Assembly: GCF_004769635.1 (NCBI RefSeq)
Contig: NZ_RQGH01000025.1
Span: 1 to 11,449 of the forward strand
Direction: 5' to 3'
Length of the DNA: 11,449 bases
Origin: Leptospira jelokensis
GTDB taxonomy: Bacteria > Spirochaetota > Leptospiria > Leptospirales > Leptospiraceae
The notes beneath the pieces were generated by a model. That model was given only the letters and a program-made list of their open reading frames with translations. It had not been told where the DNA came from and searched no databases. Each line of letters starts with the position of its first letter. Positions within the stretch are counted from its first letter, which is position 1. Positions 5,556-11,449 of this stretch are shown piece by piece. Both the position numbers and the translations under genes were made by a program.

Positions 5556-8500
5556 TGCCATTTTATATTTAGGCATCATTTTATTTCTTTTTGTTTATGC
5601 ATTTTTTGGTTTAAAAGAAATTTCTATCGATGCGGTTCCTGATATTACGAATGTTCAAGTTATAGTAACTACCAACACTAGATCACTTGATCCTGAGCAG
5701 GTGGAAAAGCTTGTTACTTTTCCACTTGAAACCGAGTTGTTGGGTCTGCCTAATTTGATTGATGTTCGTTCTGTTTCAAAATTCGGTCTTTCCAATATTT
5801 CTTTGATCTTTAAAGAAGGCACTGATATTTATCTAGCTCGCAATATGGTGTCTGAAAGAATATCTAGTGCGAAAGATCGGTTACCAAATGGACTTTCTCC
5901 TGAAATTACTCCGAATGCTACGGGACTTGGTGAAATCTTCTTTTACTCTGTAGAAGCAAAGCCAGGTTCTAAATTAGAACAGTTTGCAGATAAAGATAGA
6001 TTGTTATACCTTCGGACGGTTCAGGATTATACGGTTCGTCCTCAATTAAAAGCTTTCGTTCCAGGTATTGTCGAAGTGGATTCAAATGGAGGTTATGAGA
6101 AGGAGATACATATTGATTTGATTCCTTCAAAAATGAATCAGAGGGGAATCACGATTGATCAGTTGATTGCAACAATATCAACGTTAGGTGAAAATTTTGG
6201 AGGAGGAGTCATTGAAGAAAATGGTAAGATTGCCATTGTAAGAACTTATGGTTTGAAAAAGAATTTAACGGAAATATCCAAGATTCCAGTCAGAAGAACA
6301 TCCTTTGGTGAATCCATCTCTATCTCCGATATTGCTAAAGTGAATGAACACGGAAGGTTTCGACTAGGAGGAGCTTCTTCGGGAGGAAGGGAAATAGTTC
6401 TTGGAACAGCTCTTATGTTACGGGGAGAAAATAGTTATAAAATAAACGAAGAACTGAATCAAGCAATAACTAGACTTGATCTACCTGAAGACGTAGTGGT
6501 CAAAGTTCTTTTAGAACGATCCTTTTTGATCAATTCAACGATCCATACAGTATTAAAAAACCTAATAGAAGGGGCGATACTTGTTATTGTTACTCTCTTC
6601 TTTATTCTTTGGAATTGGAGAGCGTCATTGATTGTAGCATCTATAATCCCTGGATCAATGTTACTTGCTTCACTTTGTATGAATTACTTTGGAATTTCTG
6701 CTAACCTAATGAGTTTGGGAGCAATCGACTTCGGTCTCTTGGTAGATGCCTCCATAGTAATTACCGAAAGTGTTTTATCGAGATTTGAAAAGGAAGTTTA
6801 TACTACTAAAGAGGAAAAAGTAAAAATCATTTTAAAATCCTCCATAGAAGTTTTAAAGCCAGTTTCATTCGGTGTGATAGTAATTATACTAGTGTATCTT
6901 CCTATTTTAAGTATGGATGGTATACCTGGTAAAATGTTCCGACCAATGGCTGAGACTGTGATTTTGGCATTAATATTCAGTCTTTTTCTAGCTATATTTT
7001 TCCTTCCCCCTCTTTTGGTTTTTTTTATTACACCGAATTTAAAAGCCAATCATTCCACAAAGGAAAGCAAAATCATTGAGGCATATAGAGGCTTTTTGCC
7101 AAAGATTTTAGAAAAACCGAAAACACTCATTATTAGTTCCATTGTTTTTTTCATTCTTACTGGTATTGTTTATTTCCGACTTGGAACTGTCTTTTTGCCA
7201 AAACTTACGGAAGGCGATCTAATGTTGGTTATAGTTCGTGAAGGTGATATTGGTTTGGAGGAAAGCATTTTTGAACAAAAAGATGTAGAGAGAATGCTTG
7301 GTGAACTTCCTGAAATAGAAAGTGTTTTTTCTAGGATTGGAACTAGCTCGGTTGCGAATGATCCTATGGGTCCATTCAATGCGGATACCTTTATCATATT
7401 AAAGAAAGATACTCTTCCTGAACTATTAAAAACAGAAAATTGGGAAAAGTTTTTAGATAAAATTCATTCTACCGTTCGAAAGAAATATCCTAACTCGGAA
7501 CTTACGCTTAGTCAACCATTAGAAGCACGATTTAATGAATTATTGGAAGGAAGTAGAGCAGATATTAGCGTAAGAATTTTGGGTAAAGATTTGAATACCT
7601 TGTTTCAATTACAGGAATCATTAAAGAATACCTTGGAAAAAATAGAAGGAGCAGAAGAGGTTGAGCTTGATCCGATCATGGCTCTTAGAAAAGCCCAAGT
7701 GATTGATTTGGTGCCTGATTTAACAAAACTTAATTACTACAATATTCCACTAACGTCATTTAATACTACCGTTGAAGCTGCAATGAGTGGTTTTGAGGTA
7801 GGAAGTTATTATGAGGAGGAAGTAAGATTTCCTATAAAAATGTGGCTTTCGGAAGAATTTCGCAATAAAGAATCGGAGATTGCCAATATCAATATAGGAA
7901 CGGATGACGGAGGAATGATACCTATAAAGCTTATGTCATCCATAGAAAGAACTGAAAAAGTAATGACGATTTCAAGGAATCGTTCCAGGCGTTTTGTTGC
8001 GGTGTCTGTCAATCTGCGAGGTAGGGATTTAGAAGGGTTTTATGAAGAAGCAAAACTGAAAGTTAATTCTCTAAAAATTCCAGATGGATATTCCGTTTTT
8101 TGGGGAGGGCAGATAGAAAATCTAACAAAAGCAAAAGAAAAATTATCTATCATCATTCCATCAACTCTGTTTATGATCTTTGTTGTACTATATATAGGTC
8201 TCCAATCTTTCAAGCAGGCACTTCTTGTTTTTTTCTGTGTTCCATTTGCTTTAACAGGTGGAATTTGGTTACTCTATCTAAGAGGAATGGATTTAAGCGT
8301 ATCTGCTTTTGTAGGTTTTATTGCTTTATCGGGTATTGCTGTATTAAACGGTCTCGTTAAATTGGACACCATTCATAGGATTCGTAATGAGAAAAAAATA
8401 TCTGTGAAAGAAGCAACCATGGAAGGTGCAACTAGTCGAATTAGACCTGTTGTTATGACAGCACTTGTTGCTTCATTCGGTTTTTTACCTATGGCATTTG

Positions 8501-8625
8501 GATCGGGACTTGGTTCTGAAGTCCAAAAACCCTTAGCAACGGTAGTCATCGGAGGTATCATTTCATCGACGATTCTTACCTTAATCATCTTACCTGTATT
8601 TTACTATTGGTTGGAGAAGGAATGA
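5521..8625 (+). CDS. czcA: CzcA-type heavy-metal efflux RND pump
   Basis: A 1034-residue inner-membrane pump of the HME-RND group, which exports divalent cations (Zn/Co/Cd, or Ni) using the proton gradient. The layout is standard: TM1 (about 10-30), a large periplasmic loop starting [11 protein letters not shown] (37-47), TM2-6 (about 340-505), a second loop starting LTEGDL (562-567), and TM8-12 (about 875-1030). The proton-relay acids are present in TM4: Asp403 and Asp409 in [15 protein letters not shown] (403-417) and Glu416. The usual glycine after the second Asp is Ala410, and the usual Asn after the Glu is Ser417. The length is normal and the frame intact. An AGGAG site (5507-5511), 9 nt before the ATG, lies inside the end of czcC. 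No adaptor gene (czcB) is present between czcC and czcA. Cation choice between Zn/Cd/Co and Ni cannot be fixed by eye. Confidence 0.92.
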   Translation: MLTRLLNTILNNAILYLGIILFLFVYAFFGLKEISIDAVPDITNVQVIVTTNTRSLDPEQVEKLVTFPLETELLGLPNLIDVRSVSKFGLSNISLIFKEGTDIYLARNMVSERISSAKDRLPNGLSPEITPNATGLGEIFFYSVEAKPGSKLEQFADKDRLLYLRTVQDYTVRPQLKAFVPGIVEVDSNGGYEKEIHIDLIPSKMNQRGITIDQLIATISTLGENFGGGVIEENGKIAIVRTYGLKKNLTEISKIPVRRTSFGESISISDIAKVNEHGRFRLGGASSGGREIVLGTALMLRGENSYKINEELNQAITRLDLPEDVVVKVLLERSFLINSTIHTVLKNLIEGAILVIVTLFFILWNWRASLIVASIIPGSMLLASLCMNYFGISANLMSLGAIDFGLLVDASIVITESVLSRFEKEVYTTKEEKVKIILKSSIEVLKPVSFGVIVIILVYLPILSMDGIPGKMFRPMAETVILALIFSLFLAIFFLPPLLVFFITPNLKANHSTKESKIIEAYRGFLPKILEKPKTLIISSIVFFILTGIVYFRLGTVFLPKLTEGDLMLVIVREGDIGLEESIFEQKDVERMLGELPEIESVFSRIGTSSVANDPMGPFNADTFIILKKDTLPELLKTENWEKFLDKIHSTVRKKYPNSELTLSQPLEARFNELLEGSRADISVRILGKDLNTLFQLQESLKNTLEKIEGAEEVELDPIMALRKAQVIDLVPDLTKLNYYNIPLTSFNTTVEAAMSGFEVGSYYEEEVRFPIKMWLSEEFRNKESEIANINIGTDDGGMIPIKLMSSIERTEKVMTISRNRSRRFVAVSVNLRGRDLEGFYEEAKLKVNSLKIPDGYSVFWGGQIENLTKAKEKLSIIIPSTLFMIFVVLYIGLQSFKQALLVFFCVPFALTGGIWLLYLRGMDLSVSAFVGFIALSGIAVLNGLVKLDTIHRIRNEKKISVKEATMEGATSRIRPVVMTALVASFGFLPMAFGSGLGSEVQKPLATVVIGGIISSTILTLIILPVFYYWLEKE

Positions 8626-8690
8626 TGAGTTTACTTGAACTATATTCGATCCGACAGTCGGTGTTATTTTCTTATCAAAAGGATTTATAA
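8622..8690 (+). CDS. 22-codon coupled mini-ORF, possible remnant of an efflux-channel gene
   Basis: ATGATG at 8622-8627 overlaps the czcA TGA, follows a GGAGAAGG site and opens a 22-codon frame ending 3 nt before the next ATG. It encodes [20 protein letters not shown] plus two residues. The SLLELYSIRQS pattern resembles the C-terminal helix of TolC/CzcC proteins (compare [11 protein letters not shown] in this window's czcC). It may be a relic of a deleted channel gene or only a coupling leader that carries ribosomes to the ATPase gene. The frame also contains the GC-rich dyad CCGACAGTCGG (8651-8661). It is too short for a confident call. Confidence 0.2.
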   Translation: MMSLLELYSIRQSVLFSYQKDL

Positions 8691-8693
8691 AAA

Positions 8694-10661
8694 ATGAAGA
8701 AGTTGCTTAATTTTAAAACAAAAAAAGAAAACTCATGTTGTTCTGATGAAACAGAATGTGTAAGTAGTGAGTCTTCTTATAAAGAAAAGGATTCTTCGGA
8801 TAGTTCAAATTACCAAATATTTTTTCCAGTGATCGGGTCACTTTTCTTTTTGGGTGCGGGAATCATCTTCGATTATCATTTTTCAACATGGTTTTTTGGT
8901 TGGGTTAGACTTGTTTGGTATATTCTTGCTTACCTTCCCGTTGGCTTCCCTGTCTTGAAAGAAGCCGTAGAGTCAGTTTTAAAAGGAGATGTGTTTACCG
9001 AATTCTTATTGATGAGCATCGCAACTATGGGGGCATTTTATCTTTCGGAATATCCTGAAGGGGTGGCTGTCATGTTGTTTTATTCGGTAGGGGAGATATT
9101 CCAAACACTTGCAGTTAAAAAAGCAAAATTGAATATTAAACATCTTTTGGATCAGAGACCAGATATCGTAAATGTAATTGTCGGCTCTGATATCAAAGAA
9201 AAGAAAGTCTTTGAAGTTTCCATAGGAGAAATAATTCAACTCAAAGCTGGTGAGAAATTGGCTCTAGATGGAATTCTGATTTCCGAGGTGGCAAGTTTTA
9301 ATACTTCTGCTTTGACTGGGGAGAGTAAGCCCGATACGAAAAGAGAAGGCGAAGTAGTGTTAGCAGGGATGATTAATCTTGGTAACCTATCTAATATTAA
9401 GGTTACATCCAGTTTCAAAGACAGTAAACTTTCTAAAATCTTACAATTGATGGAAGAAGCTGTTAACAAAAAAGCTCCTACTGAAAAATTCATTCGTAAA
9501 TTTGCAAAGATATACACTCCCGTGGTAGTATTTCTTGCCATAGCTATTTGCATAATACCTTACTTTTTAATAGAAGAATTTATTTTTAATCAATGGTTTT
9601 ATAGATCATTGATATTTTTGGTTATTTCTTGTCCATGTGCTTTGGTTATCTCTATTCCATTAGGTTATTTTGGTGGAATTGGTGCCGCATCCCAAAACGG
9701 AATCTTGATAAAAGGATCAAATTATTTGGATGCTATGGCTTCCATTCAGAATGTCGTTATGGATAAAACTGGAACTTTGACGGAAGGAGTATTTGAAGTT
9801 CAGGAAGTGAAGATTGAACCTAATTTTGACAGAGAAAAAATTTTAGATTATGTCAATGCTATAGAAAATAAATCCACACATCCCGTAGCCACGGCAATTT
9901 GTAACTTTGTAGGTAAGATCAATGATAGTCTTGAATTGAAGGATGTAAAAGAAATTCCAGGTTATGGTATGTATGCTACCATTGATAACAAAGAAATTTT
10001 AGTTGGGAACTTCAGATTATTAGATAAATACAAAATTAACTATGATGTAGATACTGCTACTTTTAATTCTACAGTCATTGCCATCGCTGTAGAACAAAGA
10101 TTCGTTGGTTATATTTCTATTTCAGACAAAATCAAAGAAGATTCAGCAGCTACAATACAGGAATTGCACAAACTGAATGTAAGAACGCTTATGTTAAGCG
10201 GTGATAAATCATCCGTTGTTGGTTTTGTCGCAACCAGAATCGGAATAGATGAATTTTATGGAGACCTTTTGCCAGAAGAAAAAGTGGAAAAAGTTAGATT
10301 GATTAAATCTAGAAATGAATCTGTCGCATTTGTTGGAGATGGTATTAATGACGCACCTGTAGTTGCAATAAGTGATGTGGGACTTGCTATGGGAGGACTA
10401 GGCAGTGACGCTACAATAGAGATTTCTGATATCGTAATTCAAGACGATCAACCTAAGAAAATTCCAATGACAATCCGAATTGGACGGGCTACTAGAAGTA
10501 TAGTATGGCAGAATATCTGTTTAGCTTTCCTTGTTAAGGCAATTGTTCTGATACTCGGTGCAGGAGGATTGGCTACAATGTGGGAGGCTGTTTTTGCAGA
10601 TGTAGGAGTTGCATTTCTAGCTATTTTGAATTCGATTAGAATGCAAATGAAAAAGTTTTAA
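8694..10661 (+). CDS. cadA: P1B-type Zn/Cd/Pb-translocating ATPase without HMA domain
   Basis: A 655-residue cation-export ATPase of the P1B-2 (ZntA/CadA) group, pumping Zn, Cd or Pb from cytoplasm to periplasm. In order it has a short Cys-bearing tail with CCSDETEC (15-22), TM helices from residue 41, the actuator TGES (208-211), the metal-site SCPCALV in TM6 (312-318), the phosphorylation motif DKTGTLT (357-363), the nucleotide-domain HP (396-397), SGDK (502-505), the hinge GDGINDAP (548-555), Lys615 in TM7 and DVGV (636-639) in TM8. Lys615 plus the TM8 Asp are the hallmarks of the divalent Zn/Cd/Pb subgroup as opposed to Cu ATPases. The usual N-terminal GMDCxxC-type HMA domain is missing, and only the CCx5C patch stands in for it. 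The ribosome site AAAAGGA (8677-8683) lies 10 nt upstream. It is the last gene of the operon, followed by a hairpin. Confidence 0.93.
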   Translation: MKKLLNFKTKKENSCCSDETECVSSESSYKEKDSSDSSNYQIFFPVIGSLFFLGAGIIFDYHFSTWFFGWVRLVWYILAYLPVGFPVLKEAVESVLKGDVFTEFLLMSIATMGAFYLSEYPEGVAVMLFYSVGEIFQTLAVKKAKLNIKHLLDQRPDIVNVIVGSDIKEKKVFEVSIGEIIQLKAGEKLALDGILISEVASFNTSALTGESKPDTKREGEVVLAGMINLGNLSNIKVTSSFKDSKLSKILQLMEEAVNKKAPTEKFIRKFAKIYTPVVVFLAIAICIIPYFLIEEFIFNQWFYRSLIFLVISCPCALVISIPLGYFGGIGAASQNGILIKGSNYLDAMASIQNVVMDKTGTLTEGVFEVQEVKIEPNFDREKILDYVNAIENKSTHPVATAICNFVGKINDSLELKDVKEIPGYGMYATIDNKEILVGNFRLLDKYKINYDVDTATFNSTVIAIAVEQRFVGYISISDKIKEDSAATIQELHKLNVRTLMLSGDKSSVVGFVATRIGIDEFYGDLLPEEKVEKVRLIKSRNESVAFVGDGINDAPVVAISDVGLAMGGLGSDATIEISDIVIQDDQPKKIPMTIRIGRATRSIVWQNICLAFLVKAIVLILGAGGLATMWEAVFADVGVAFLAILNSIRMQMKKF

Positions 10662-10684
10662 ACAAATAACTCTTGAACGTATAT

Positions 10685-10714
10685 ATCTCTCTCTTTCTTA
10701 ATCAGGAGAGAGAT
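10685..10714 (+). terminator. Likely terminator between the convergent operons
   Basis: ATCTCTCTC (10685-10693) pairs perfectly with GAGAGAGAT (10706-10714) around a 12-nt loop, 23 nt after the ATPase stop. The tail is only TTT, so it is a weak U-tract but a strong nine-pair stem. It lies between the plus-strand efflux operon and the minus-strand mercury-type gene and may serve both. Confidence 0.6.
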
Positions 10715-10763
10715 TTCAAATTAACAATGATTGAAAAATTGTAGATTACATTCTCAGATCAGA

Positions 10764-11000
10764 TCATAGAACCATTTCCACTTTTATAAATTCTTTGGCA
10801 TCTTCTTCACCAAAAATATCCAAAAACATAAGTTCATTTTTATAAGGAAATCGGAGGTGGACGCTCAAAAATGGACAAAATCTTTTTTCCATAAGAATGA
10901 TATTTATTAAATCCTTTGAATGAATATCCACATTTATAAAGGAAAAGGAGTAGCTATTCTTCAATTCTATTTCATCCTCGAAGTTATCTTTGATTGTTTT
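10764..11000 (-). pseudogene. C-terminal thiol domain of the transporter, cut off by an in-frame TAG
   Basis: After the TAG that ends the transporter (11003-11001) the same frame continues for 78 codons, from KTIKDNFEDE to the TGA at 10764-10766. It contains ELKNSYSFSF, then an EKRFCPF motif (the usual form is E-R-x-C-C-P-F or ACCxF), a beta-rich middle and a closing GEEDAKEFI. I recognise this as the rest of a small thiol-bearing domain whose front end (SCTLPSKDL) lies before the TAG in the transporter's own C-terminus. Such CTL...CCxF proteins occur alone or fused to mer-type genes. It could be reached by readthrough or started separately at TTG 10964, but no ribosome site is evident there. 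A broken fusion gene or a base-call error is most likely. Confidence 0.6.
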
Positions 11001-11363
11001 CTATTCATTCTCCTTCTTTGAATTCAAGTCTTTCGAAGGTAGTGTGCAGGAAACTGGCAGGGAAGGGTCTGTATCTATTTTGACAGTTTCTTGAAATAAA
11101 TTGGTTTTCGCTTCAGGCTTACAGGAACAGTCAACTGAACAAGATTTACCTAATTTACGTTTTAATACCCAAGCACCTAGCAAAAGCAAAGAAATCAGAA
11201 TGCTAATTATTCCAATTTTTTCTGATAACATAAATAGCCAGGTTAATGAGGATATTCCTAGTAATGCAAAAAATACTGGAGCTAGGCAACAAAGCCCACA
11301 TAAACCTATTCCTAAAATTCCGAATTTTTTAATTAAAGCTAAAAGTCTATTTTCTAAGGTCAT
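11001..11363 (-). CDS. MerT/MerF-like mercury-type membrane transporter with interrupted C-terminal domain
   Basis: A 120-residue inner-membrane protein. TM1 (about 13-38) carries LCGLCCLAPVFFALLG, with the adjacent cysteine pair 25-26 and Cys22. This CC-x-x-P pattern is the signature of MerT/MerF/MerC importers, which hand Hg(II) from periplasm to cytoplasm. TM2 spans about 49-67. A second cysteine cluster KSCSVDCSC (74-81) follows on the cytoplasmic side, as expected for relay to a reductase or chaperone. The last 20 residues (SCTLPSKDLNSKKENE) look like the beginning of a further domain that is cut by TAG and continues in frame for 78 codons. AAAGGA lies 11 nt before the ATG, and a MerR-style promoter lies upstream. 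Hg is the likely substrate by family; other thiophilic metals or arsenic cannot be excluded. No merA or merP is visible. Confidence 0.75.
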   Translation of the reverse strand: MTLENRLLALIKKFGILGIGLCGLCCLAPVFFALLGISSLTWLFMLSEKIGIISILISLLLLGAWVLKRKLGKSCSVDCSCKPEAKTNLFQETVKIDTDPSLPVSCTLPSKDLNSKKENE

Positions 11364-11397
11364 TATTCTAATTTTCCTTTTATTAAATATTTACCTC

Positions 11398-11429
11398 AGT
11401 CTAAACCATTGACTATACTCCACTGTCAA
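11398..11429 (-). promoter_or_regulatory. MerR-family-type promoter with 20-bp spacer
   Basis: On the minus strand the -35 box TTGACA (11429-11424) and -10 box TAGACT (11403-11398) are 20 bp apart, longer than the normal 17. This is the hallmark of promoters that MerR-family activators untwist (mer, zntA, cueR targets). An inverted repeat TTGAC/GTCAA spans 11409-11429 within it. The transporter ATG follows about 35 nt downstream of the -10. The opposite strand ends in an A-rich stretch then AAGG (11440-11449), which could be the ribosome site of a divergent regulator gene beyond the edge. Confidence 0.55.
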
Positions 11430-11449
11430 TAGAGGATGTAAAAAAAAGG

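Noticed and set aside
8100..8360. Plus-strand frame of 86 codons inside czcA
   Set aside because: It is a shadow of the intact pump gene in another frame, rich in Cys/Ser/Arg/Lys with no recognisable family.
9236..9553. Minus-strand frame of 105 codons opposite the ATPase
   Set aside because: It is antisense to conserved actuator-domain coding sequence, with no ribosome site or family resemblance.
11101..11412. Plus-strand open frame of 103 codons opposite the mercury-type transporter
   Set aside because: It is antisense to a protein with clear MerT/MerF motifs, has low-complexity hydrophobic ends and runs across the promoter.
1..11449. CRISPR arrays, tRNA/rRNA genes, transposases or integrases
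   Set aside because: I looked for regular short repeats, tRNA-like cloverleafs and DDE or recombinase motifs in both strands and saw none.

Overview
The window is AT-rich (about one third G+C) and dense with genes. It joins two unrelated modules: a replication-type accessory module on the minus strand (positions 1-2854, plus a non-coding block to about 3300) and a heavy-metal resistance island (3344-11449). The codon bias, the CzcC/CzcA sequence style and the small cysteine-rich leader protein suggest a Gram-negative bacterium with an outer membrane. A Leptospira-like spirochaete is my best guess, but it rests on style rather than a marker gene. Other low-GC Gram-negatives such as Legionella or Bacteroidota are not excluded.

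Left module, minus strand. Three genes are packed head to tail in the order 2854-2534, 2541-367 and 370-1. Both junctions overlap (8 nt and 4 nt), so they look translationally coupled. The middle gene is a 724-residue primase-helicase with a degenerate CHC2-like N-terminus, a TOPRIM domain and a VapE-like P-loop helicase domain. Such proteins belong to satellites, plasmids and prophage-like elements. The other two genes are unrecognised; the last runs off the left edge. Upstream lies 489 bp of non-coding DNA with an inverted pair of GTGGTA-type repeats next to a stretch of about 18% G+C, which resembles a small replication origin.

Metal island. A DUF3703 gene (minus, 3344-3703) is bracketed by a perfect 12-bp inverted repeat. 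It is divergent from a plus-strand operon: a secreted cysteine-rich protein (3803-4192), the CzcC-type outer-membrane channel (4239-5555), the CzcA-type HME-RND pump (5521-8625) and a Zn/Cd/Pb P1B-type ATPase (8694-10661). The ATPase would move divalent cations from cytoplasm to periplasm, and CzcA plus CzcC would expel them across the outer membrane. The periplasmic adaptor CzcB is missing: czcC overlaps czcA by 35 bp. The stop codon of the leader gene lies in one arm of a hairpin whose other arm is the czcC Shine-Dalgarno sequence, which suggests coupling or attenuation.

Right end, minus strand. A MerT/MerF-like mercury-type transporter (11363-11001) has a MerR-family-style promoter with a 20-bp spacer. 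Its frame continues for 78 more codons after a TAG stop and encodes the rest of a CTL...CPF thiol domain. A fused transporter/thiol-domain gene therefore seems to be interrupted by one in-frame amber codon. A divergent regulator gene probably begins just beyond the right edge.
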